Assembly: GCF_009455625.1 (NCBI RefSeq)
Contig: NZ_QPEQ01000001.1
Span: 2,108,001 to 2,172,000 of the forward strand
Direction: 5' to 3'
Source: Paraburkholderia bonniea
GTDB taxonomy: Bacteria > Pseudomonadota > Gammaproteobacteria > Burkholderiales > Burkholderiaceae
DNA length: 64,000 bases
The translations under genes and the position numbers were made by a program. Positions 16,943 through 25,648 of this stretch are shown one piece after another (positions within the stretch are counted from its first letter, which is position 1; every line of letters starts with the position of its first letter). Below the pieces are notes generated by a model, which did no database searches, was not told the origin of the DNA, and worked only from the letters and a program-made list of their open reading frames with translations.

Positions 16943-16956
16943 CGGGAGCGCCGCCC

Positions 16957-17613
16957 ATGTTCTGCTCCGCTCTCTGGCGCACCATTTTCGAGATGCATCG
17001 TGCACGCGTGCCAGCGTTAGTGGATTTCGCGCTGAATCCCGCTCATGGCGCGCTGCCATCGCGGGTAGCGCGAGCGCTGCGGGTTGACGCTGATCCGGTG
17101 CGGGCCACCCTGCCTTATGACGCGCGGCCATGGTCACGCTGCTTGCTGCTGGGCTATGCCGATCTGGAAGCGGCCAGCCCGGAGCTGGACTGCAACCTCG
17201 ACATGATCTGGTACGCCAGCCTTGATGCCGCCCAGCAAATGCACATCGCCACCCATCTGGGCGCGCTGCAACTGGCGCAGCCGTTGCGCCGCCGGGTCAG
17301 CCGCACCCTGCTGGCACCGTTTGCCGCACGCGACATGCTCGACGCGGTGCGCTTTGCCCAGCGCCAGCCGGTCAATGAGGCTTTTCTGCATGCCGAAGCC
17401 GACAGCTGGGATAGCGAACAACTCGCCCAGGCCATGGCCCCGCTTGGGCTGGCCTGCCTGCACCGGGCGCAATCGATGGTGCCCCCACGGCTGGCATGGC
17501 GCTGGCAGTTGCGCCGCCCGACCGTCTCAATCCGTAGCGAAATGGACCCCTTGCTCGCCTGGTCCGTCTCGCTTGATGTTGCCCGCCAGCTGGAGCCCGT
17601 ATGGTTTTCCTGA
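16957..17613 (+). CDS. sctK: T3SS sorting-platform accessory protein
   Basis: Encodes 218 aa, soluble and helical with no membrane segments. Features include WSRCLLLGYADLEAASPE, a Gln/Ala/Leu-rich centre (AAQQMHIATHLGALQLAQPL) and a Trp-rich end. Size and location between sctJ and sctL match YscK/PscK, which contacts SctD and the SctQ pods. Sequence similarity in this family is low, so synteny carries much of the assignment. It overlaps sctL by 13 nt. Confidence 0.82.
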   Translation: MFCSALWRTIFEMHRARVPALVDFALNPAHGALPSRVARALRVDADPVRATLPYDARPWSRCLLLGYADLEAASPELDCNLDMIWYASLDAAQQMHIATHLGALQLAQPLRRRVSRTLLAPFAARDMLDAVRFAQRQPVNEAFLHAEADSWDSEQLAQAMAPLGLACLHRAQSMVPPRLAWRWQLRRPTVSIRSEMDPLLAWSVSLDVARQLEPVWFS

Positions 17614-18338
17614 GCCGTCAGCCGGCCTTGCCCGACACCCTTGACGAAGAGCGCCGCACGGTGCGCCACCCACCCGGCCAGACGGTGATTCCACGCGAAG
17701 CCGTGTGGCAGTTGAATGACGCCCACCAGATGCTGGCCGATGCCCAGGCCGAAGCCAGCCGCCTGGCGCGCGCCGCGCAGGACGCTTACGACGAAATGCG
17801 CGAACGCGGTTACGCCGATGGCCGCGAAGCGGCCAGGCGCGAGCACGCGATGCACATGATCGAGCAAGTCGCCAGCTCACTCGGCTATCTCGAACAGGTC
17901 GAAACCCGCATGGTCGAACTGGTGCTAAGCGCGGTGCGACGCATCGTGTGCGACACCCCGGAGCACCAGCGCGTGGCCGACGTGGTGCGCAGCGTGCTGG
18001 CCGCCGCCCGCACCCAGCCGCAGCTCACGCTGCGCCTGTCGCCCTCGCAAGCCGACCTGATCCAGCCGCAACTCGACGAAATCCTCTCGGCCTACCCGCA
18101 TATCCGCGCCGTGCATGTGCAGCCCGACACGCATATCGCCCCCGATAGCTGCATCCTCGAATCCGATCTCGGCTTTATCGAAACCTCGCTCGAAACTCAG
18201 CTCGAAGCGCTGCGCACCGCTTTCGTCAAGGTGCTGGGCGCAGGCCATAGCAGCGGCGAGCCCAAGCACCATCACGGGCTAGGCGAGTCGAATGGCGGCT
18301 ACGCCAGTTCAGTGCCGGACCCTAGAGAGCTGCGATGA
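17601..18338 (+). CDS. sctL: T3SS stator protein of the ATPase complex
   Basis: Encodes 245 aa. A helical N-terminal stalk ([20 protein letters not shown], then [13 protein letters not shown] after GREAARR) leads into the FliH/YscL C-terminal domain ([56 protein letters not shown]). SctL links the SctN ATPase to the SctQ pods and restrains its activity. The last 30 residues are a His/Gly/Ser-rich tail. The stop overlaps sctN as ATGA. Confidence 0.94.
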   Translation: MVFLSRQPALPDTLDEERRTVRHPPGQTVIPREAVWQLNDAHQMLADAQAEASRLARAAQDAYDEMRERGYADGREAARREHAMHMIEQVASSLGYLEQVETRMVELVLSAVRRIVCDTPEHQRVADVVRSVLAAARTQPQLTLRLSPSQADLIQPQLDEILSAYPHIRAVHVQPDTHIAPDSCILESDLGFIETSLETQLEALRTAFVKVLGAGHSSGEPKHHHGLGESNGGYASSVPDPRELR

Positions 18339-19693
18339 AACAGTACGGCCACATCATGGATTTGATGGCGCTTGCCGTGCAGGACGCCGAACTGATCCAG
18401 TTCAAGGGCCGCGTGATGCAGGTGGTCGGCACGCTGATTCGCGCCACCGCGCCATCGGTGCGGATCGGTGAGATCTGCCGCTTGCGCAACCCCGGCGAGC
18501 CGCTTGAGATGCACGCCGAAGTCATCGGTCTGACCCGTGATGCCGCGCTGCTCACACCGCTGGGCAGCACCCACGGGATCTCGTCATTCACCGAAGTCAT
18601 TCCCACCGGCAAGGCACACGAAGTACCGGTCGGCGAAGGCCTGCTGGGCCGTGTGCTGGATGGCCTCGGCCAGCCGCTCGACCAGGCGACACATGGTCTC
18701 CTGCGCCCGGACACCACCTATCCGGTCTACGCCGACGCGCCCCATCCGCTGGAGCGGCGCGTGATCGACACCCCGCTGCCGCTAGGCGTGCGCGCGTTCG
18801 ACGGCATGCTGACCTGCGGCGAAGGCCAGCGGATTGGCATTTTCGCCGCCGCCGGTGGCGGTAAATCCACCCTGCTGGGGATGCTGGCCAAAGGCGCGGA
18901 AGTCGATGTCACCGTGATCGCGTTGATTGGCGAGCGGGGCCGCGAAGTGCGCGAATTCATCGACCGTGACCTGGGCCCCGAAGGGCTGAAAAAGGCCGTG
19001 GTGGTGTGCGCGACCTCGGACAAATCATCGATGGAACGGGTCAAGGCGGCCTATGTCGCCACCGCCATCGCTGAATACTTCCGCGACCGCGGCAAGAAAG
19101 TGCTGCTGCTGATGGATTCGGTCACCCGCTTTGCCCGGGCGCTGCGCGAAATCGGCCTCGCCGCCGGCGAGCCGCCAACCCGGCGCGGCTATCCGCCATC
19201 GGTCTTCGCCACCTTGCCCAAGCTGATGGAGCGCCCAGGCGCGACGCTCTCGGGCTCGATCACCGCGATGTACACGGTGCTGGTGGAAGGCGATGACATG
19301 ACCGAACCCGTGGCCGATGAAACCCGCTCGATTCTGGACGGCCACATCGTGCTCTCACGCGAACTCGCCAACGCCAACCATTACCCCGCGATTGACGTGC
19401 TGGCTTCAGTCAGCCGCGTGATGAGCTCAATTGTCGAGCGCGACCATCAAAACGATGCGCGCCGCCTGCGCGAGCTGCTGGCCAAGTACCAGGAAGTCGA
19501 ACTGCTGGTGAAGATCGGCGAGTACAAAAGCGGCAGCGACCCGCTGGCCGATGAGGCGGTCGAAAAGATCGACCATATCCGCGCATTCCTGCGTCAGGAA
19601 ACTGATGAACATTCATCGTATGGCGACACCCTGCAGCATCTGTCCGCACTGGCTGGCAGCGGCGGCGGCCGGTCGCGCCGAAGGAACGGCTGA
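18335..19693 (+). CDS. sctN: T3SS ATPase
   Basis: Encodes 452 aa, the usual length. Walker A is [17 protein letters not shown] near residues 165-182. Walker B is [16 protein letters not shown]. The family signature [21 protein letters not shown] and the T3SS/Fli[11 protein letters not shown] are present. The N-terminal barrel begins [15 protein letters not shown]. SctN hexamers unfold substrates and release chaperones at the export gate. It is flanked by overlapping sctL and sctO. Confidence 0.98.
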   Translation: MKQYGHIMDLMALAVQDAELIQFKGRVMQVVGTLIRATAPSVRIGEICRLRNPGEPLEMHAEVIGLTRDAALLTPLGSTHGISSFTEVIPTGKAHEVPVGEGLLGRVLDGLGQPLDQATHGLLRPDTTYPVYADAPHPLERRVIDTPLPLGVRAFDGMLTCGEGQRIGIFAAAGGGKSTLLGMLAKGAEVDVTVIALIGERGREVREFIDRDLGPEGLKKAVVVCATSDKSSMERVKAAYVATAIAEYFRDRGKKVLLLMDSVTRFARALREIGLAAGEPPTRRGYPPSVFATLPKLMERPGATLSGSITAMYTVLVEGDDMTEPVADETRSILDGHIVLSRELANANHYPAIDVLASVSRVMSSIVERDHQNDARRLRELLAKYQEVELLVKIGEYKSGSDPLADEAVEKIDHIRAFLRQETDEHSSYGDTLQHLSALAGSGGGRSRRRNG

Positions 19694-20439
19694 TGAGTAT
19701 CAAAACGGGATCGAACGCACTCACCGGGGTCTGCCAGATCGTCGGCAAACGGGCTGACGACAGCGCGGAAAAGCTGCGCTTTGCCCGCGCAGCGACCCAG
19801 GCGGCTCAACACGAAACCGAAGAACTGCGGCAGCGCGTCGAGCAGCAGACCACCGCAGCGAAAGCGTTCGTCACCATGCTCGACCGCGAACTGAGCGCGG
19901 AACCCGCCACCGAGCGCAAGGTCAAGGACAACAACGCCCGCATCAGCGCGAAGTACGAAGAGCTGGCACGTCTGCGCGAGGCCGCGAAAGAAAGCGAACA
20001 AAAACTGCAGGAAGCGCGCGCAGAAGAAATACAGGCGCGCAATGTGTATCACCAGGTACGCCGGCGCCAGCAGAAACTGGAAGACACCGTCACGAGCATC
20101 GCCAGGGCCGATGGCGTACGCGTCACCCGGCTGGAAGACAACGAGCTCGACGAAGTAGCGCTGCAACTGCATCAGCAACTCGCTCTGCACGACGCGCGCG
20201 AAGCCGAAGCCGAAGCCGGCAGCGGCGGCAACAGCGGCACAGCACAAGAGCCGGTGCGCGCGTCCCGCGCGGCGGCTCAGCCAGAGCCCGGCAGCAGCAG
20301 CGCGGCCCCTTCCCCCTGGGCCAAGGCCCAGACCGGCCCGCTCGCTAACCCGCACTACTCAACCCACACGCCCGCCACTGACGATGCCAGCGATGCCAGC
20401 GGCGCGGCCGAAGCCAATTCTCTGGGAGCAGCTCGATGA
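19693..20439 (+). CDS. sctO: T3SS central stalk protein
   Basis: Encodes 248 aa. Residues 20-165 form an almost uninterrupted coiled coil rich in Glu, Arg, Gln and Ala, as in YscO/FliJ, the stalk that contacts the SctN hexamer and SctV. An Ala/Ser/Pro-rich tail of about 70 residues makes it longer than typical SctO (about 150 aa). The start overlaps the sctN stop as TGATG, and its own stop overlaps sctP. Confidence 0.9.
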   Translation: MSIKTGSNALTGVCQIVGKRADDSAEKLRFARAATQAAQHETEELRQRVEQQTTAAKAFVTMLDRELSAEPATERKVKDNNARISAKYEELARLREAAKESEQKLQEARAEEIQARNVYHQVRRRQQKLEDTVTSIARADGVRVTRLEDNELDEVALQLHQQLALHDAREAEAEAGSGGNSGTAQEPVRASRAAAQPEPGSSSAAPSPWAKAQTGPLANPHYSTHTPATDDASDASGAAEANSLGAAR

Positions 20440-21224
20440 CAACCCCCGTGCAGCAGCAGCCTCCGCGCCCGCCCAGCCGGCGTGAGGACGAGACGCAACA
20501 GCGTGACAAGAGCGTGGCATCCGGCCACCCCTCTGCCATCAATGCGCCAAACGAGCTGGAACAAGGTGACCGCGAACGTTTTCGCCGCGCGCTTCAGTCC
20601 GACAGCGGCAACCCCGAGGCCAGCCTGACGGAAACGCTATCCCTGCTGGACGAAGCCGAACGCGCCGCGAGGCTCAAGCGGCCTGGCGGCCGCGACGACA
20701 GCAATACCAGCACGGGCAGTGACCAGCGCGACGATTCCTCCGGGCGCGACAACCAGAACCCCAGCAACAACCCGCTCGCCAGCACGGCCGCTGCGGGCAC
20801 ACCGCAACCGCACGGCATGGGCGACCTGCTGCGCCTGATGCGGCCCGGGGTCAGCTCGCACGCCAGCGACGACAACGCCAGCCGCTACACCGCCACCCGC
20901 CAGGCACTCGATCTCGAACTGGTAATCAGCGCCGTTGAACGGCTCTGGACCGACGCCGATGGCGGCCGTCATTCGACTCTGATGGCCGAACTCAAGACCG
21001 ACACGCTACCCGGCGTCACGCTCAGCCTGAACGACGACGGCAGCACCTTGTGGGTCGCCTTCCAGTGCCACCTCAAGGCCCCTTACGAGCGGCTAGGCAC
21101 CCAGCGTTACGTACTCGCAGACAAACTCGCCGCCCGTCTTGAGCGCGATGTCATGGTGCAGATCAGCCATGGCAGGCAAGCCACTCTTGAAGCGCGCGGC
21201 CTCTACCAGCCAGATGATGAATAA
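20436..21224 (+). CDS. sctP: T3SS needle-length regulator / substrate-specificity switch
   Basis: Encodes 262 aa. Residues 1-140 are Asp/Ser/Asn/Gln/Pro-rich and disordered, the ruler-like part. The C-terminal T3S4-type domain (residues 155-255) reads LDLELVISAVERLW, LKTDTLPGVTLSLNDDGST, LWVAFQCHL and VLADKLAARLERDV. SctP (YscP) is secreted, measures needle length and triggers SctU switching. It is shorter than YscP (over 450 aa), so a shorter needle could be expected; that is inference. Confidence 0.85.
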   Translation: MTTPVQQQPPRPPSRREDETQQRDKSVASGHPSAINAPNELEQGDRERFRRALQSDSGNPEASLTETLSLLDEAERAARLKRPGGRDDSNTSTGSDQRDDSSGRDNQNPSNNPLASTAAAGTPQPHGMGDLLRLMRPGVSSHASDDNASRYTATRQALDLELVISAVERLWTDADGGRHSTLMAELKTDTLPGVTLSLNDDGSTLWVAFQCHLKAPYERLGTQRYVLADKLAARLERDVMVQISHGRQATLEARGLYQPDDE

Positions 21225-22428
21225 CCTCGCTTTTCCGTCCCAGCAGGCCACAGCCACGGCCACGCCCTTGCGGCTGCCCCGGCTAGCGCGCAACGAAGCG
21301 CTGGCGCGCACCGCCATCGCCCAGCGCGCGCTTGACCTGGAACTCTGTGCTGCCAACGGCTGGCGTATCACCCTCGTGCCGCTGCCACTGCAGCACAGCG
21401 AGCCCAGCCCCAGCGCCCCGCTATTCAGTGCGCTGCACTGGTCCGAATGCCGCTTCAACCTGTTTTGCGCCGCCGACATGGCCGAACGGTTTTTGCTCGA
21501 AACCTTCGGCGCGCTGCCCGCCACGCCCGGCAGCCCGGTACTGCGGCTGATCGCCTTCGAATACTGGATGCAGGACTTTCTGCGGCAAAGCGGCCTCGAA
21601 GTGCGCGGCGTGCCAGAAGCCCTGGCCGACACTGGCGAGCCTCCGGCCGCGCTGCCGTTCCGCTATCGCTGGCATGCGCACGGCCCGGGCACCTCGGCCG
21701 GGCTGGCCGCGCTCAGTGGCGAGCTGCATAGCGATCTCGCAGGTCATCTGCTGCTAGCCAAACTGCTGAACCGCCCCAGCATGGAGCGGCCCACGCCCCG
21801 CACGCTGGCCCACCTGCCATTGCCGCAACGGCTCAAGGTGGGGCAAACACGTCTCACCCGGCGCGCCTTCAACGCGCTGCGTCCCTACGACGTGCTGCTG
21901 GTGCAAGCCAGCCAGTGGCACAACCGCGAACTCCACATTTCCGCTGGTCCCGGTCTGGCATGGCATGCCCGATGCGACGGCCAGCATCTCGTTGTCACCC
22001 GAGGACTGCACCCCACCATGGAATACGCCGACCAACCCGAGCTGGATACCGACACCGACGCTGAGACATACGACGATGCCGACGACACCCAGGCACACCT
22101 GCATGCCTCGCATCCCAGCACCCACGCCACGCCTTCTTACGACGACGAGCCGCTGCTCAGCGGCGGCGAGCCCTCACAGCAAGCGGTGCTGGAAGCGCTG
22201 GAACGCGTGCCCGTGACGCTCGATTTCGACCTCGGCAGTTGCAACATGCCGCTGTCGCAGCTCCGCACCCTCACCCCCGGCAGCGTGATTGAGCTGGAAC
22301 GGCCGCTGAGCGAAGCCGTGTCGATTCGCGCCAATGGCGTGCTGCTCGGCATCGGTGAGCTAGTCGACATTGACGGGCGGCTCGGCGTGTCAATCGTGAG
22401 GATCGCTCTTGAGGGAGAGCTCTCGTGA
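21217..22428 (+). CDS. sctQ: T3SS cytoplasmic ring / sorting platform protein
   Basis: Encodes 403 aa from ATG 21217; ATG 21214 is an equal choice, and both overlap the sctP stop. The C-terminal SPOA domain spans residues 325-402: VPVTLDFDLGSCNMPLSQLR, LTPGSVIELERPLSEAVSI, ANGVLLGIGELVDIDGRLGV. A degenerate first SPOA region is seen near 220-270. An acidic Asp/Thr-rich linker (near 270-300, DTDTDAETYDDADDTQ) separates them. SctQ forms the pods that sort substrates. Many relatives make a short SPOA product from an internal start; none is obvious here. Confidence 0.92.
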   Translation: MNNLAFPSQQATATATPLRLPRLARNEALARTAIAQRALDLELCAANGWRITLVPLPLQHSEPSPSAPLFSALHWSECRFNLFCAADMAERFLLETFGALPATPGSPVLRLIAFEYWMQDFLRQSGLEVRGVPEALADTGEPPAALPFRYRWHAHGPGTSAGLAALSGELHSDLAGHLLLAKLLNRPSMERPTPRTLAHLPLPQRLKVGQTRLTRRAFNALRPYDVLLVQASQWHNRELHISAGPGLAWHARCDGQHLVVTRGLHPTMEYADQPELDTDTDAETYDDADDTQAHLHASHPSTHATPSYDDEPLLSGGEPSQQAVLEALERVPVTLDFDLGSCNMPLSQLRTLTPGSVIELERPLSEAVSIRANGVLLGIGELVDIDGRLGVSIVRIALEGELS

Positions 22429-23075
22429 ACCTCCCGGTCGATCCGGTTGGCCTCGCGCTAACACTCGCGCTGTTTTCGCTGGTTCCGATGCTGGTGGTGG
22501 TCTGCACCTCGTTTCTGAAAATCTCGACGGTGCTGATGATGCTGCGCAACGCACTCGGCATCCAGCAAGTGCCACCGAACATCGCGCTGTACGCGCTGTC
22601 GCTGATCCTCACCTCGTACATCATGGCGCCCGTGGCGCAGCGCATGTACGACCAGGTGTCGGCCGCCCCGTCCCAGACGCGCAGCCTCGACACCTTTTTC
22701 AGCCAGATTGATTCGGGCGCAGAGCCCTTGCGCAGCTTCATGATGCGCAACTCGCAAGCAGCGCAGCGCGACTTCTTTCTCGATACCGCGCACCGGCTGT
22801 GGGGCAACGACACGCCCGCCGACATGAAGGAAGACAACTTCATCATCCTGATGCCCGCCTTCATGGTGAGCGAGCTGAAACTGGCGTTCCAGGTGAGCTT
22901 TTTACTGTTCCTGCCATTTCTGCTGATTGACCTGGTGATCTCGAACATCTTGCTGGCGATGGGGATGATGATGGTCTCGCCCACCATGATCTCTTTGCCG
23001 ATCAAGCTGTTCCTGTTCATCATGCTCGACGGCTGGACCCGCCTGATTCACGGCCTCGTGCTGTCCTACGTATGA
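22425..23075 (+). CDS. sctR: T3SS export apparatus protein R
   Basis: Encodes 216 aa, starting at GTG 22425 in a GTGA overlap with sctQ. The family motifs are FLKISTVLMMLRNALGIQQ and PPNIALYALSLILT at the N-terminus, and LLFLPFLLIDLVISNIL plus GMMMVSPTMISLPIKLFLF at the C-terminus. Four hydrophobic segments are present. SctR builds the core R5S4T1 export gate in the inner membrane. The order sctR-S-T-U is conserved in nearly all T3SSs. Confidence 0.98.
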   Translation: MNLPVDPVGLALTLALFSLVPMLVVVCTSFLKISTVLMMLRNALGIQQVPPNIALYALSLILTSYIMAPVAQRMYDQVSAAPSQTRSLDTFFSQIDSGAEPLRSFMMRNSQAAQRDFFLDTAHRLWGNDTPADMKEDNFIILMPAFMVSELKLAFQVSFLLFLPFLLIDLVISNILLAMGMMMVSPTMISLPIKLFLFIMLDGWTRLIHGLVLSYV

Positions 23076-23344
23076 GCACCCCGGATCTCACCGCCTATCT
23101 GGCGCAGATGCTGTACCTGACGCTGCTGCTGTCGCTGCCGGTGATTCTCGCGGCCTCGGCGGTCGGGGTGCTGATGGCGATCTTGCAGGCGCTGACGCAA
23201 ATCCAGGAACAGACCCTGCCAATCGCCATCAAGCTGATCGTCGCAGGCGTCACGCTGTTCATGACCGCCAACTGGATGGGCAGCGAAATGTTCATGTACG
23301 CCATCAGCATCTTCGACATGCTGCCGCGCCTCGGAGGCCATTGA
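23072..23344 (+). CDS. sctS: T3SS export apparatus protein S
   Basis: Encodes 90 aa with two transmembrane helices (LYLTLLLSLPVILAASAVGV, then IKLIVAGVTLFMTANWMG) joined by the conserved ALTQIQEQTLP loop. It is part of the export gate with SctR and SctT. ATGA overlap with sctR and TGATG overlap with sctT. Confidence 0.98.
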   Translation: MSTPDLTAYLAQMLYLTLLLSLPVILAASAVGVLMAILQALTQIQEQTLPIAIKLIVAGVTLFMTANWMGSEMFMYAISIFDMLPRLGGH

Positions 23345-24156
23345 TGAGCGAGCTGGACTTGCCGCTGATGTTTGGCCTGCCCGTCAAGTCGCTCGCGCTG
23401 GGCTGGCTGGTGGCCCTGCCGCGCATGACCGCGCTCTGGGCCGTGGTGCCCATCCTCACGCGCCAGACCTTTCCTGGGCTCCTGAGCCTGTCGGTCAGCG
23501 CCGGGTTCGCGCTGCTGGTGGCACCGTCCATCGCCCGGCATATCTCACCCGACGGGATTGGCGTTGGCCTGATGATGGTGCTCGCGGTGAAAGAGCTGCT
23601 GCTGGGCCTGATGCTCGGCTTCTTGCTAGCGCTGCCCTTCTGGGCTGTCGAAGCCCTTGGCTTTCTGATCGACAACCAGCGTGGCGAAAGTATTTCCGGC
23701 ACGCTCAATCCGTTTGATGGCCAGGACACCTCGACACTGGGCCAGCTGTTTCACGTCGCCTTCATCGTTTATGTGTTCACCAGTGGCAGCTTTACGCTGC
23801 TGCTAGGCATCCTGTACGACTCCTACATCTGGTGGCCGCCGCTAGCGTTCTGGCCAAAAATGGCGCTGTCCGACACCACGTTCTGGCTCGCCAACCTGAA
23901 CCACATGGTCGAAATGATGTTGTTGCTGGCCTCGCCGGTCGTGCTCGGGATGCTGTTCGTCGAACTCGGTCTCGCGCTGATTTCACACTTCGCGCCACAG
24001 CTTCAGGTGTTCTTTCTGGCGATGCCGCTGAAAAGCGCGCTGGCCTTCATGGTGCTGGCCGCCTATACGCCCACCATGTTCGAGTACGTCAACCGCTACA
24101 TCGACGAGATGACACGGGCCCTGCCACATATGTCCCAGATGATGGGACGGCTATGA
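23344..24156 (+). CDS. sctT: T3SS export apparatus protein T
   Basis: Encodes 270 aa from ATG 23344; the TTG at 23341 is less likely. Six or more hydrophobic segments are present. The family pattern includes ALPRMTALWAVVPILTRQ, KELLLGLMLGFLLALPFW and GFLIDNQRGESISGTLNP. SctT is the single-copy component of the export gate. The stop overlaps the sctU start as ATGA. Confidence 0.98.
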   Translation: MSELDLPLMFGLPVKSLALGWLVALPRMTALWAVVPILTRQTFPGLLSLSVSAGFALLVAPSIARHISPDGIGVGLMMVLAVKELLLGLMLGFLLALPFWAVEALGFLIDNQRGESISGTLNPFDGQDTSTLGQLFHVAFIVYVFTSGSFTLLLGILYDSYIWWPPLAFWPKMALSDTTFWLANLNHMVEMMLLLASPVVLGMLFVELGLALISHFAPQLQVFFLAMPLKSALAFMVLAAYTPTMFEYVNRYIDEMTRALPHMSQMMGRL

Positions 24157-25202
24157 CCGAAAAGACCGAACAGCCCACCCCCAAAAAGGAACGCGACGCG
24201 CGCGAAGAAGGTCAGGTCGCGCACAGCAAGGACTTCTCCCAGGCCGTGCTGGTGCTGATTACGTTGCTGTGGCTGATTTTCGGTGGCGAGGGCATGGCAG
24301 AGCATATGGGCCAGGCGCTGATGGCCCCAGCCGACTTGCTGAACCTGCCCTTCACCATCGCGCTGGACGCGATGATGAAACGGATGGTGAGCGAGCTGGT
24401 CTGGCTGATGCTGCCGTTCGTGCTGATTCCGATTGTGTTCGGGCTGATCGTCGAAGTCGCACAGGTGGGCGTCACGCTCTCAGGCAAAGCGCTGATTCCA
24501 ACCGGCAAACATTTGAACCCGGTCGAAAACGCCAAGAATATTTTTTCCAAAAAGAGCCTGTTCGAGCTCTTTAAAACGGTGCTGAAAATCACCGTGCTAG
24601 CCAGCATCGTGTGGCTGCTGCTGTGGCACAACCTGCCTTCGCTCGTGTGGCTGCCCAGCTCGAACATCGCCACTTGTGCGGCGGTTTTCAGTGGCTTGCT
24701 GGAAAAACTCACGCTCTATATGGCACCGGTGTACGGCACGCTCGCCGCCGCCGATGTGATCTGGCAAAAACGCCAGCACCGCAAGGAGCTGATGATGAGC
24801 CACGACGAAGTGCAGCGCGAGTTCAAGGAGATGGAGGGCGACCCCCACATCAAGCAAAAGCGCAAAGACCTGCACAAAGAGCTGGCGAATAACAAGGACG
24901 TGCAGCGCAGCGCCTCAGCCAGCGCGCTGGTGGTGAATCCGACACACGTCGCCGTGGCGCTGTATTACGACGAAGCCCGCACCGCGCTGCCGATTGTCTG
25001 GGCCAAAGGCGCAGATGGCCTCGCCCGGCAAATGATCCAGGCGGCGAAGGCCAACAAGGTGCCCGTGCTGCGCAATATCGACCTCGCATGGAAGCTCTGG
25101 GAGCACGGCGAGAAGAATCAATACATTCCGAGTGAACTGATCGGCCCAGTGGCCGACATCATCCGCGTCGTCAACGACATGAAAAATGAAGGACAGCTAT
25201 GA
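24153..25202 (+). CDS. sctU: T3SS export switch protein
   Basis: Encodes 349 aa from ATG 24153. It starts TEKTEQPTPKKERDAREEGQ, the classic SctU/FlhB opening. Four transmembrane helices occupy residues 28-220. The cytoplasmic domain has the autocleavage motif N262-PTH, intact. Cleavage between Asn and Pro with SctP enables the switch from needle to translocator secretion. It overlaps a CesT-like gene downstream. Confidence 0.98.
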   Translation: MTEKTEQPTPKKERDAREEGQVAHSKDFSQAVLVLITLLWLIFGGEGMAEHMGQALMAPADLLNLPFTIALDAMMKRMVSELVWLMLPFVLIPIVFGLIVEVAQVGVTLSGKALIPTGKHLNPVENAKNIFSKKSLFELFKTVLKITVLASIVWLLLWHNLPSLVWLPSSNIATCAAVFSGLLEKLTLYMAPVYGTLAAADVIWQKRQHRKELMMSHDEVQREFKEMEGDPHIKQKRKDLHKELANNKDVQRSASASALVVNPTHVAVALYYDEARTALPIVWAKGADGLARQMIQAAKANKVPVLRNIDLAWKLWEHGEKNQYIPSELIGPVADIIRVVNDMKNEGQL

Positions 25203-25648
25203 CTGATCTGCTGGAAGCCTGCCCCGGCCTTGCCCGCTATCTCGCGCAACGCCATCTGCGCCGCTCGATGTGGCAACCGCGCGGCGAACTGGAACTCTCG
25301 ATTGACGACGCCCACAAGATTCGCCTGACCCTCGCGGGCGTGCGTTCCGTGGTAGTGCAATGCAGCGTCGCCACCCTGCCGCCAGGCGAAACCGCACGCG
25401 CACGCATGATGCGCGAAGCGCTCGAAGCCACCGGCGCGCTGCTGGCGCAATTGCCCGGCGGCCTCGCCATCGACCCCGCCAACCAGTGCCTGTGGTGGCA
25501 AGACGCCTTTGACTGCGGCGCGAACGAACATGAAATCGACGCCGTGCTCGAACAATTCGTCGATGCTGTTCGCACCATCTGCGAAGCCCTCGAACACAGC
25601 CCTGCCTCCAGCCCTCCTTCGCTTTTCGATTTGCGCCTACGCTCATGA
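25199..25648 (+). CDS. Probable class I T3SS chaperone-like protein
   Basis: Encodes 149 aa, small and acidic, with an alternating alpha/beta pattern reminiscent of CesT/SycE (ELELSIDDAHKIRLTLAG, then VVVQCSVATLP, REALEATGALLAQLPGGLAI, a Trp-Trp segment). It is wedged between sctU and sctC with ATGA overlaps on both sides. I do not recognise a precise family. The position suggests a pilot- or chaperone-like role for the secretin or a substrate; the absence of a signal peptide argues against a lipoprotein pilotin. Confidence 0.65.
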   Translation: MTDLLEACPGLARYLAQRHLRRSMWQPRGELELSIDDAHKIRLTLAGVRSVVVQCSVATLPPGETARARMMREALEATGALLAQLPGGLAIDPANQCLWWQDAFDCGANEHEIDAVLEQFVDAVRTICEALEHSPASSPPSLFDLRLRS